A stretch of DNA of 12,232 nucleotides from JBECKR01 sp040235415 (GCA_040235415.1 JBECKR010000086.1:1-12232), one strand, 5' to 3'; shown: positions 1 through 6,310, counted from the stretch's first letter. The notes: a model not told the origin generated them from the letters alone. Numbers and translations: made by a program.

Positions 1-289
1 GCTTCTCCGGTTCGACGGAGGGGACGATCCCCAACTGCGACAGAAGCAGGTACGCATCGTAGTAGTCGCGCACCCAGGCGATCCTGTCCCCCTCGAGTCG
101 CACGACCGAGACGGCGCGGATCGTGAACCCGCCGGTGTGATCGACGTCGTGCGAGTTCCACGCCCCGAGCCATTCCCTCGCGAACACCTCCCGACTCGGC
201 GTCGGACCGGACCGTGGCTTCCGAGCGCAGGCCAGAAGCGGGACCGACAGAAGACACAGCAGGGCGACACGTACGTTCGTGGCGAGCAT
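1..289 (-). CDS. SnoaL-like (NTF2-fold) lipoprotein with missing domain middle, 3' end outside window
   Basis: The start is ATG at 289, preceded by AGGAGG four bases upstream. The 96 visible residues begin with a hydrophobic signal ending in the lipobox LLAC (residues 18-21), so Cys21 is the likely lipidated residue of an exported lipoprotein. Residues 38-50 (REWLGAWNSHDVD) match the first helix of SnoaL-like/NTF2-fold proteins. Residues 52-88 (TGGFTIRAVSVVRL, then DRIAWVRDYYDAY and LSQLGI) match their last strands and C-terminal helix. In the family these two blocks are normally separated by roughly 65-75 residues, which include most of the pocket-forming sheet; here they are fused in frame. 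The product may therefore be a non-functional remnant, a minimal variant, or the result of an assembly deletion. It lies downstream of the NTPase regulator in the same direction. The frame is open at the window edge. Family assignment is by motif recognition. Confidence 0.75.
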   Translation of the reverse strand, partial: MLATNVRVALLCLLSVPLLACARKPRSGPTPSREVFAREWLGAWNSHDVDHTGGFTIRAVSVVRLEGDRIAWVRDYYDAYLLLSQLGIVPSVEPEK

Positions 290-293
290 GGTT

Positions 294-299
294 CCTCCT
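294..299 (-). promoter_or_regulatory. Ribosome binding site of the SnoaL-like lipoprotein
   Basis: On the minus strand AGGAGG lies four bases before the ATG at 289. This near-consensus site fixes the start even though the encoded domain looks damaged. Confidence 0.75.
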
Positions 300-354
300 C
301 GACCGGGAGGATGGCGTGGTGCACCGAGATTCACCTGAGGGCACCGCACCACTC

Positions 355-370
355 TCTCATCGGTTCTCGG
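355..370. promoter_or_regulatory. Possible second regulator half-site pair upstream of the lipoprotein
   Basis: Plus-strand TCTCATCGG (355-363) is identical to part of the triple direct repeat at 2564-2596. It is followed at 365-370 by the related TCTCGG, giving a 10-bp repeat distance rather than 11. It lies about 65-80 bp upstream of the lipoprotein start, a plausible operator position. The match is short, so this is suggestive only. Confidence 0.25.
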
Positions 371-430
371 GAACGTGGCCTCTACCGCCGATTTCCGCTT
401 CGAGATCCGGAGGATGCGACCCGTTCTGAC

Positions 431-446
431 CCGGCCCTCCGGCCGG
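431..446 (-). terminator. Weak GC-rich hairpin downstream of the NTPase regulator
   Basis: CCGGCC and GGCCGG form a 6-bp stem around a CTCC loop, about 80 bases beyond the stop of the regulator. No T-tract follows on the minus strand, so termination activity is doubtful. The rest of 290-523 holds no gene that I can support. Confidence 0.2.
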
Positions 447-523
447 CGTCCCGAGAATTCGACGTCCGGCGGGTCGGGGACCTCCGACGACGTGGAACGG
501 AGGCGACCCGATCGCCGCCGAAG

Positions 524-2500
524 CTAGTTTCCCGCGGGGTCCGCGTTAGGATCGAATCCGAGGAACCGATACCCGTGACCCTTGACCGTCTCGACGGACC
601 GAGCCTGCGTTCCGAGCTTCTTGCGCAGCGTCCGCATCACCGCGTCGACGACGTTGCTTCCCCCGAACGGTTGGTCCCACACGTCCCGCAAGAGCTCGTC
701 CCGGGTGATCACCCGATCGACGTTCTCGACCAGATGACGCATCACGCCGAACTCGAGTCGAGTCAACGGAACGCTCCGTCCCTCCAGGACCAACGTCCGC
801 GCGTCCACGTCGAGAGCGAACGTCCTGGACGTGGTTCGGTACTGTGCGTCGATCAACCCGGCGATCCAGGCGGGGATCCCGCCCGGTCCGAAATCGAGCA
901 TCAGGGTGTCCAGGCGGCGGCCGTCCTGTTCGACGGCGAGGTCATGCAGTACGCGAAAGCCCAGCGGTCCGAAGACGGACAGGATTTCTTCGCCGGCCCG
1001 CATCGCGGTGTAGATCCGGGCGGCACGGGGATTCTCGAGGTACGTGCGCTTGATGTCGAGAAAACAGGCGGCGCGCTCGGTCGATGGTCGCTCTCCGGAG
1101 TCGCGCGTCAAGAGCCGCCGGGCGAACAGCACGGGACGGGCGTCGGGCAAACCCGCCGCCCGGACGTGCTCGAGCCAAGAGGCCGTGAGCGCATCGCCCC
1201 GGGCGAGGGGCTCACCGACCTGCCCGGCGAAAGCGAGGATCGAGTACGCGAGCACCTCGCCTGCCGGACCGCGCACGACGGAGAACGAATCCGAAAGCTC
1301 CCGCCACCAGGCGAGCATCACGCGCTCCCCTTCGGGTCCATCGTGCCGGCGCGTGATGCGAGCGATGTCGGACTCGTCGGAGAGTCGCGCGGTCTCGACG
1401 ACTTGCTGCGGGACATCGGTGGGGAAGAACGCCTCACGGATGGACGGCTGCTCGACGAGGTAGAGGATGTCCGCCATGTAACGCCAGAGCTGGACCCGGC
1501 CGACGGTCTCGACTTCGGTTCGCAGCCGATCCCAGGCCGCCCGGCGAAGCTTCCGGTAGCGCTGCGGGTCGATCGCGTACAGTGTCTTGGCGACGGCCTC
1601 CCGGACTGTCTCGTGGATCACGAGGCCGTCCCGGGCCGCGGTGACGAACGGCAACGCACGGAGCCGCTCGATCAACGGATCGGGGTCGTCGGTGTCCAGC
1701 ATGGCGGCGAGCAGCGGACGGGTCACCCGGCGCAGCACCGCCGCGCAGTCCAGCGCGCGTCGCAAGTCGGGGTCGTCGACATCCTCGACGAAACGCGCCG
1801 CGAGGGTGGATACGATCTGATCCGCATCCAGCGCATCGCCGTCCGGTCCGGAGCCTCCCATCATGGCGCCGATGGCCAGCCGCAGCGTCAGCGGGTGCCC
1901 CTTGGCCAACGTGCGGACCCGGGCGGCGAAATCCACCGCGACGTTCTCGTGGTCCAAAACGGCGTCGACGGCCTCATCGTCGAGCGCGTCGAGCCGCAGG
2001 GTGTGCACCAGTCCGCTCCATCCCGGGGCCAGCGTCCAACCGTCCGCGGGCGCCGCTCGACTCGACAGCAGCACGCGAACCGCAGCGGGAAGCGCCGGGA
2101 TGAACGTCCGTCGCAGCCAGGCGTCGAGCAGACGGAATCGCTGGTAGTCGTCGAAAGCCAGGACGATCCTGCCCTCGAGCTTGGCGACGTTCGCCGCGGC
2201 GGCTTCGACGGACGGTAGCTCGCGCGATACGCGCTCTCCGAGCGCGTGCAGCACGCCGCGAGGGGTGGGCTCGATCTCCCCGCAGTCGAACCGGACGAGC
2301 GTGATGCCGGCCGCCTCCCCTCGACGCTCCAGCGCGTCGAGGAGGCTCGTCTTGCCGATGCCTCCGATGCCGTGGACAAAGATCACTGCCGGACCGTCGT
2401 CGTCCGAGATCCACGATTCGAGCGTGGCCAGCTCTCGATCGCGCCCGAAGACCCTCGCCGACGCCTCACGGCGCAATCGATCCCGGATTGTCCGATCCAT
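524..2500 (-). CDS. STAND-type NTPase with GNAT-like middle region and C-terminal PhoB/OmpR-type winged helix (transcriptional regulator)
   Basis: Likely a cytoplasmic one-component transcription factor of 658 residues. Numbering below counts from a GTG two codons upstream at 2506. ATG at 2500 is preferred because GGGGAGG sits five bases before it, whereas the GTG overlaps that site. Domains in order: an NTPase with Walker A GIGGIGKT (46-53), Walker B RIVLAFDD (113-120), the sensor-like LLSSR (146-150) and GHPLTLRLA (203-211), as in STAND ATPases; a helical part to about 350; a region at about 367-520 (ARLSDESDIARITRRHDG, later RIYTAMRAGEEIL, then FGPLGFRVL) resembling a degenerate acetyltransferase fold, perhaps the ligand sensor; and a winged helix at about 562-650 (LTRLEFGVMRHLVE, RDELLRDVW, VVDAVMRTLRKKLG, VKGHGYRF). 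It has no receiver domain. It is divergent from the YdhR-methyltransferase operon, with direct repeats between them. The fold calls are firm for the NTPase and winged helix, and weaker for the GNAT-like part. Confidence 0.9.
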   Translation of the reverse strand: MDRTIRDRLRREASARVFGRDRELATLESWISDDDGPAVIFVHGIGGIGKTSLLDALERRGEAAGITLVRFDCGEIEPTPRGVLHALGERVSRELPSVEAAAANVAKLEGRIVLAFDDYQRFRLLDAWLRRTFIPALPAAVRVLLSSRAAPADGWTLAPGWSGLVHTLRLDALDDEAVDAVLDHENVAVDFAARVRTLAKGHPLTLRLAIGAMMGGSGPDGDALDADQIVSTLAARFVEDVDDPDLRRALDCAAVLRRVTRPLLAAMLDTDDPDPLIERLRALPFVTAARDGLVIHETVREAVAKTLYAIDPQRYRKLRRAAWDRLRTEVETVGRVQLWRYMADILYLVEQPSIREAFFPTDVPQQVVETARLSDESDIARITRRHDGPEGERVMLAWWRELSDSFSVVRGPAGEVLAYSILAFAGQVGEPLARGDALTASWLEHVRAAGLPDARPVLFARRLLTRDSGERPSTERAACFLDIKRTYLENPRAARIYTAMRAGEEILSVFGPLGFRVLHDLAVEQDGRRLDTLMLDFGPGGIPAWIAGLIDAQYRTTSRTFALDVDARTLVLEGRSVPLTRLEFGVMRHLVENVDRVITRDELLRDVWDQPFGGSNVVDAVMRTLRKKLGTQARSVETVKGHGYRFLGFDPNADPAGN

Positions 2501-2505
2501 CGGCA

Positions 2506-2512
2506 CCTCCCC
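2506..2512 (-). promoter_or_regulatory. Ribosome binding site deciding the regulator start
   Basis: Minus-strand GGGGAGG is spaced five bases from ATG at 2500. The upstream in-frame GTG at 2506 overlaps this site and so cannot use it, which argues for the ATG. Confidence 0.7.
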
Positions 2513-2524
2513 GGGGTTACCCGG

Positions 2525-2530
2525 ATTGTA
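2525..2530 (-). promoter_or_regulatory. Candidate -10 element (TACAAT) of the NTPase regulator gene
   Basis: Minus-strand TACAAT matches the sigma-70 -10 consensus at five of six bases and stands out in this GC-rich stretch. It would start transcription near 2518, about 18 bases before the ATG. No good -35 hexamer lies 16-18 bp upstream. That fits an activator-dependent promoter with the direct repeats at about -46 to -78. Confidence 0.45.
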
Positions 2531-2563
2531 GTCGCACGGGGCGCCGAACTGGCGGTCGACGAA

Positions 2564-2596
2564 TTCTCACGCGCATCTCATCGGGATCTCATGCGG
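2564..2596. promoter_or_regulatory. Triple 11-bp-spaced direct repeat, candidate PhoB-type winged-helix operator
   Basis: Three 7-bp repeats lie in tandem: TTCTCAC (2564-2570), ATCTCAT (2575-2581) and ATCTCAT (2586-2592). Each is followed by a four-base G/C-only spacer (GCGC, CGGG, GCGG). The 7+4 layout gives one repeat per helical turn, the arrangement of pho boxes bound head-to-tail by PhoB/OmpR winged helices. The site lies in the 161-bp region between the regulator, which carries such a winged helix, and the YdhR-methyltransferase operon. It is 64 bp from the regulator ATG and about 66 bp from the YdhR GTG. That the neighbouring regulator binds it is inferred. Confidence 0.6.
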
Positions 2597-2647
2597 GCCG
2601 CCGGATCCGCAGGCACAGTCGTTCTCGAACACACGCCGGACGGGCCA

Positions 2648-2654
2648 AAGGAGG
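2648..2654 (+). promoter_or_regulatory. Ribosome binding site fixing the YdhR GTG start
   Basis: AAGGAGG is spaced seven bases from GTG at 2662. The open frame continues upstream to 2488, but only this GTG has a Shine-Dalgarno site and begins a protein aligning with YdhR from its first strand. Confidence 0.8.
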
Positions 2655-2661
2655 ATTGACC

Positions 2662-2970
2662 GTGGCACGAACGACGATTCAGATCAACTTCAGACTGAAG
2701 CTTCCCGTCGAGGACTATCAAGCCCTGTGCGCGGGCGCGGCGCCCGCCATCGCCGAGGTCCCCGGCCTGCAGTGGAAGCTGTTCGCGCTCGACAGGGAGG
2801 ACACCGCGGCGGCCGGGATCTACCTGTTCGCCGATCGCGCGGCGGCGGAGGCCTACGTCGAGGGGCCGATCGTGGACGGCCTGCGCAGCCATCCCGGAAT
2901 CGCCGACCTGTCGATCCGGATGATGGAGCTCGACGAGGGCTCGACTCGGATCACCGGCCCGGGCCGGTAA
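2662..2970 (+). CDS. YdhR-family putative monooxygenase (dimeric alpha/beta-barrel fold)
   Basis: A 102-residue cytoplasmic protein starting at GTG 2662. Its layout matches E. coli YdhR (about 101 residues). An opening strand TIQINFRL (5-12) is followed by a helix to about 32, then EVPGLQWKLFALDRED (32-47, like YdhR's EPGFLWKVW), GIYLFADRAAAEAYVE (52-67, like GIYLFTDEKSALAYLE) and a C-terminal strand near LSIRMMELDE. The fold is related to small cofactor-free quinone-forming monooxygenases, but the substrate of YdhR itself is not established. The gene is first in a two-gene operon, 25 bases before the methyltransferase, and divergent from the NTPase regulator. Oxidation of a small aromatic or quinone followed by methylation is a plausible joint role, but this is inference from neighbourhood only. 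Confidence 0.88.
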   Translation: MARTTIQINFRLKLPVEDYQALCAGAAPAIAEVPGLQWKLFALDREDTAAAGIYLFADRAAAEAYVEGPIVDGLRSHPGIADLSIRMMELDEGSTRITGPGR

Positions 2971-2980
2971 GCCATCGAAA

Positions 2981-2989
2981 GGAGAGGAG
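2981..2989 (+). promoter_or_regulatory. Ribosome binding site of the methyltransferase
   Basis: GGAGAGGAG lies six bases before ATG 2996, inside the 25-base gap after the YdhR stop. This supports translation from a shared mRNA. Confidence 0.7.
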
Positions 2990-2995
2990 AACGTC

Positions 2996-4069
2996 ATGAC
3001 GAATCAAACGTCGGAACTGAACCACGACGAGGTGCAACGATTCGCGGGACAGGTGTTCGCGGACCTGTCGAGCGCTTTCGCCGGAGCGATGACCTTGATC
3101 GGGCATCGGCTCGGACTGTACCGGGCGCTGGCGGAGGGCGGTCCGCAGACGTCGATCGAGCTCGCGCAGCGAACCGGAACCCACGAACGCTACGTGCGCG
3201 AGTGGCTCCATGGGCAGAGGGCCGGTGGCTACGTCGAGTACGATCCCGCGAGCGCGCGATTCGAGTTGGGGGCGGAGCGAGCGGCGGTGCTGGCCGTCGA
3301 GGCCTCTCCGGCGCTCATGACGCCGGCGTTCGACGTCGCGGCGGCGATCTGGAACGGGACCGAGCGACTGACCGAGTCCTTCCGGAGCGGGCGCGGGATC
3401 GGATGGGGCGAGCACGGCGAGTGCCTGTTTCACGGAACGGAGGTGTTCTTCCGCAACGGCTATCGCCGGCACTTGACCACCGATTGGATCCCGGCCCTCG
3501 ACGGCGTGGACCGGCGGCTTCGCGAGGGTGCCTCGGTCGCCGACGTCGGCTGCGGGCACGGCGCCTCCACCATCGTCATGGCCCAGGCCTATCCCGCTTC
3601 ACGGTTCGTGGGGTTCGACTATCACGAGGAGTCGATTCGCATCGCGCGGCAGCGTGCCGTCGCCGCGAACGTCGGCGACCGCGTCCGATTCGAGGTCGCC
3701 TCCGCCACCGACTTCCCGGGTGAGGGCTACGACTTGATCTGCTTCATGGACGCCTACCACGACCTGGGCGATCCCGTGGGTGCCGCCACGCGGAGCGTGG
3801 AGGGACTGGCTGACGACGGAACCTTGATGCTCGTCGAGCCGCGGGCCGCCTCGACCGACGACGGCAACACCGGCCCGGTCGCACGACTGTACTACGCGGC
3901 CTCCACCGCAATTTGCACGCCCAACGCCGTCTCGCAGCTCGGCGGGGTCGCGCTGGGCGCGCAGGCGGGACCGGCGAGACTGGGAGAGACCCTCGCGGCC
4001 GCCGGCTTCGGTGACGTCCGCGTCGTATCCGAAACCGACTTCAACCTCGTGATCCAGGCGCGGCGTTGA
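2996..4069 (+). CDS. Class I SAM-dependent methyltransferase with N-terminal winged helix (Rv2258c-like)
   Basis: A 357-residue cytoplasmic enzyme predicted to transfer a methyl group from S-adenosylmethionine to an unknown small molecule. Residues about 20-100 form the helical/winged-helix dimerisation part seen in Rv2258c-like and O-methyltransferase enzymes (IGHRLGLYRALAEGG, then RTGTHERYVREWL and GGYVEYD). The Rossmann domain follows, with motif I VADVGCGHG (181-189), the acidic residue after strand 2 in FVGFDYHEES (204-213, Asp208), ASATDF (235-240), motif II YDLICFMDAYHDLGDP (245-260) and motif III LMLVEP (277-282). All motifs are intact, so it should bind SAM. HD at 255-256 could take part in catalysis, but I cannot assign a base. 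It follows the YdhR gene by 25 bases and ends before a hairpin. The N-terminal winged helix is a dimerisation element in this family and not evidence of DNA binding. Confidence 0.92.
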   Translation: MTNQTSELNHDEVQRFAGQVFADLSSAFAGAMTLIGHRLGLYRALAEGGPQTSIELAQRTGTHERYVREWLHGQRAGGYVEYDPASARFELGAERAAVLAVEASPALMTPAFDVAAAIWNGTERLTESFRSGRGIGWGEHGECLFHGTEVFFRNGYRRHLTTDWIPALDGVDRRLREGASVADVGCGHGASTIVMAQAYPASRFVGFDYHEESIRIARQRAVAANVGDRVRFEVASATDFPGEGYDLICFMDAYHDLGDPVGAATRSVEGLADDGTLMLVEPRAASTDDGNTGPVARLYYAASTAICTPNAVSQLGGVALGAQAGPARLGETLAAAGFGDVRVVSETDFNLVIQARR

Positions 4070-4087
4070 GGGCAGCGATGCGCCCGA

Positions 4088-4103
4088 ACCGGAAGCGTCC
4101 GGT
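4088..4103 (+). terminator. Short hairpin just after the methyltransferase stop
   Basis: ACCGGA and TCCGGT form a perfect 6-bp stem with an AGCG loop, 19 bases after the methyltransferase stop. No T-tract follows. It may assist 3'-end stability or termination together with the longer hairpin downstream. Confidence 0.3.
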
Positions 4104-4173
4104 CGACGCCACGCATTCTCTACGCGACCCCACGGGATCCCCGGACGCCGGTGGAAACCACGGACAACGGGAA

Positions 4174-4208
4174 CGGGCGGCGTTTCAAAGAACTTGAAAC
4201 GCCGCCCG
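4174..4208. terminator. Perfect 15-bp stem hairpin between convergent genes, likely bidirectional terminator
   Basis: CGGGCGGCGTTTCAA (4174-4188) pairs without mismatch with TTGAAACGCCGCCCG (4194-4208) across a five-base loop AGAAC. It lies in the 233-bp gap between the ends of the methyltransferase and the winged-helix/TPR regulator, where both need termination. Neither side has a run of T, so classic Rho-independent termination is not assured. This is the most stable-looking structure in the gap, and I see no gene there. Confidence 0.6.
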
Positions 4209-4302
4209 GATCCGGGGCCCTCACGATCCGCCGGTCCCCGGCTCGAGTCCTGGCGGGCCCGTCAGGGGCGCCGCTTCGGGCGATCTCGAACGCGTTCCCC
4301 GG

Positions 4303-6174
4303 TCACGGCGATGCTCCGTCGGTCTTCGACCGCGGCAGACCCACCCGGTGGACGATCTCCGCGAACCTCGGGTCGTCGCGGATCGGATCGAAGCCGGGTT
4401 CGATGGTCAGATACTGCAGCTGCAGGTCGCGCGCCTCGTAGGCCCGCTCGAGCGTCGCGAACGCCCGGTCGCGATCGCCCAACGCGGCGTACAGGATCGG
4501 CAGTTCACCGGGCGAGACGTACTCTTCGGTCGTCTCCAGCTCCGTCAGGATCCGCAGCGCCTTTTCGCTCTCGCCTGCCGCGGCATAGGCCGCTCCCAGG
4601 CAGATCTTGGTGTGGGAGTACCGATTGCCGAGCCGGATCGATTCGGTGTACGCACGGATGGCATCGCGATACATGCCCTTTCCGTGAAAGGCGCGCCCGA
4701 GAACGAAGTACAGTCCGAACGCCTCCCCGCTCTCGAGAGCCTTGTTCGTCTCGCCGATGGCGTCGTCGTATCGGCGAGCGGCGACGAACGCCAACGACAG
4801 GTTCAGCTTCGACCCCAGGTCCCGCGGGTCGAGTCGCACGGCGCGGCGAGCCTCGGTCACCGCGTCGTCGTGCCGGCCCACGACGCTCAGGTAGTTGCTG
4901 TATCGCCGGCGGGCCTCGGGATGGTTGGGATTCAGCTGCAGCGTGCGCTCGTATTCGTACTCCGCGGACGTCCAGTCCCACCGGTTTCGCGCGATCTCGG
5001 CCAGCACGTTGTGGACGTCGGCGAGGTCGGGATCGAGGGCGAGAGCCGCCCGGGCCGCCGATTCTATCTCGGGCCAAACCTCTCTCGGGGCGAGCTGGTT
5101 CCCGGCGGCGAGGTGCAACAGCGTTTCGGCCAGCCGCGCCCTGGCGAGCGCGTAGCTCGGATCGAGCGCGATCGCTTGCTCGAAGAGCTCCGGCGCCCTT
5201 TCACGGGTCGCCAGGCGACCGGCAAAGTAGGTTCCCTTCAACACGAGCTCGTACGCCTGGGCGTTCTCGGTCCCGCGGCGCGCGAGATGGCGTCCCCGTT
5301 CGTCGCTCCCCTTCAAGGGCAGCTCTTCCACGATCGATCGTGCGATCTCGCTCTCGATCGCGAGCGCGTCGGCCGCCTTGCGGTCGAATCGCCCGCCCCA
5401 GATCTGCCGGTTGTCGCGGGCGTCGATCAACTCGACCCGGATCTCGAGATCGTCTCCGCGCCGTGCCACGCGGCCGGTGACGATCGATCGGACGCCGAGC
5501 TGTCGGGCGACTTCCCGGAGATCGAGGTCCTCACCGCGGTACTTGAAGCTCGAGCTGCGCGCGATGACGGTCAGATCCGGAAGCTCCGAGAGCCGGTCGA
5601 GCAGGTTCTCGCTCAACCCTTCCGCGAGATACTCCGTTTCGTCGGCGCCGCCGACGTTGGTGAACGGCAGCACGGCCACCGACGACGTCGCGCCCGCCGC
5701 CGGCTCTTCGCGGGTTCCGTGAATGATGAGGAGCGAGACCGCCGCGACACCGGCGACGACGACGGCGACGAGCCATGATCGCGCGATCGGCCGTCGTTCG
5801 GCCGGCAAGGCCGGATCCACGGGCTGCGGTCGCGGCGGATGGCGCGAGGCGCGTTCGGTTTCCACGCCGGAGACCGCGGCGACGAACCTGTATCCGCGTC
5901 CCGGAACGGTGACGATGAACCTGTGATCGGCGGGCCCCTCGCCGAGCACGCGCCGCAGCGCCGAGATGTTCTTGTTCAGGTTGTTTTCTTCGACCGTCGT
6001 GTCGGGCCAGACCGCCGACATCAACTCGCCCTTTTCGACGAGCTCGCCGGCGTGGCTGACGAGATACAGCAGCGTGTCGAAGACCTTGGGTTTCAGCGGT
6101 ACCGCCTCGCTCGGCCCGCGAAAGAGCAGCCGCCTTCCCGCATCGATGCGAAAGCCATCAAAAACGTAATCCAT
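4303..6174 (-). CDS. Membrane-anchored winged-helix regulator with FlgO/TolB-like domain and TPR repeats (CadC-type architecture)
   Basis: A 623-residue inner-membrane one-component regulator. Residues about 1-100 form a PhoB/OmpR-type winged helix (VFDGFRIDAGRRLLF, PLKPKVFDTLLYLV, ELMSAVWPDTTVEENNLNKN, ISALRRVLGE, TVPGRGYRFVA). A proline-rich linker leads to one transmembrane helix at about 133-151, which puts the N-terminus in the cytoplasm and the rest outside. Residues 164-264 (SSVAVLPFTNVGG, AEGLSENLLDRLSELPDLTVIARSS, GVRSIVTGRVARRGDDLEIRVELIDA, QIWGGRFDR) match the FlgO/TolB-N-like domain common to such proteins. From about 300 there are TPR-like repeats (for example LFEQAIALDPSYALARARLAE, YERTLQLNPNHPEARRRY). 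Periplasmic sensing is likely but the ligand is unknown. No clear Shine-Dalgarno site precedes the ATG. It is divergent from the secreted protein at 6311, a likely target. Confidence 0.92.
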   Translation of the reverse strand: MDYVFDGFRIDAGRRLLFRGPSEAVPLKPKVFDTLLYLVSHAGELVEKGELMSAVWPDTTVEENNLNKNISALRRVLGEGPADHRFIVTVPGRGYRFVAAVSGVETERASRHPPRPQPVDPALPAERRPIARSWLVAVVVAGVAAVSLLIIHGTREEPAAGATSSVAVLPFTNVGGADETEYLAEGLSENLLDRLSELPDLTVIARSSSFKYRGEDLDLREVARQLGVRSIVTGRVARRGDDLEIRVELIDARDNRQIWGGRFDRKAADALAIESEIARSIVEELPLKGSDERGRHLARRGTENAQAYELVLKGTYFAGRLATRERAPELFEQAIALDPSYALARARLAETLLHLAAGNQLAPREVWPEIESAARAALALDPDLADVHNVLAEIARNRWDWTSAEYEYERTLQLNPNHPEARRRYSNYLSVVGRHDDAVTEARRAVRLDPRDLGSKLNLSLAFVAARRYDDAIGETNKALESGEAFGLYFVLGRAFHGKGMYRDAIRAYTESIRLGNRYSHTKICLGAAYAAAGESEKALRILTELETTEEYVSPGELPILYAALGDRDRAFATLERAYEARDLQLQYLTIEPGFDPIRDDPRFAEIVHRVGLPRSKTDGASP

Positions 6175-6182
6175 CGAATTCG

Positions 6183-6204
6183 GTTCAGTTGCCCTGACGT
6201 TCAG
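6183..6204. promoter_or_regulatory. Cluster of GTTCAG/CTGA half-sites in the divergent region, possible operator
   Basis: GTTCAG occurs at 6183-6188 and 6199-6204, 16 bp apart, with the inverted CTGA at 6194-6197 between them; CTGA-CGT-TCAG forms a small inverted repeat. It lies 9-30 bp upstream of the winged-helix/TPR regulator start, in the least GC-rich part of the window. Autoregulation is possible, but the motif is short. Confidence 0.25.
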
Positions 6205-6294
6205 AAAAAGTCACGAATTCCCAGGCCGAAAAGAAGAATCGTCGCACTCGTCCCGCGGTATTGGAACCGAGAGTCTCGACGAAAGTCCAGCTCG

Positions 6295-6305
6295 AAAGGA
6301 GGGAG
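6295..6305 (+). promoter_or_regulatory. Ribosome binding site of the secreted lipocalin-like protein
   Basis: AAAGGAGGGAG ends five bases before ATG 6311. This strong site contrasts with the divergent regulator, which has none visible. Confidence 0.75.
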
Positions 6306-6310
6306 TAGCC

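Noticed and set aside
316..352. GTGGTGC/GCACCAC inverted repeat upstream of the lipoprotein
   Set aside because: Seven-base arms with a 23-base loop are weak for a terminator or riboswitch, and I see no supporting context.
363..374. GTTCTCGGGAAC resembling a LexA-type inverted repeat
   Set aside because: Only four-base arms, no SOS gene nearby, and it overlaps the possible second TCTCA-type site.
137..2218. 693-codon plus-strand open frame opposite the NTPase regulator
   Set aside because: Low-complexity composition and no domain; the minus strand carries Walker motifs and a winged helix in the same place.
2488..2661. N-terminal extension of the YdhR frame upstream of GTG 2662
   Set aside because: The extra residues are Arg/Ser/Gly-rich, lack a ribosome site and would run over the divergent operator; YdhR proteins begin at the first strand.
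4348..5778. 476-codon plus-strand open frame opposite the winged-helix/TPR regulator
   Set aside because: Shadow of a clear TPR gene; no domain, and no ribosome site linked to it.
6176..6220. Two GAATTC palindromes 39 bp apart in the divergent region
   Set aside because: Six-base palindromes that also occur elsewhere in the window (for example 2561-2566); no added structure around them.
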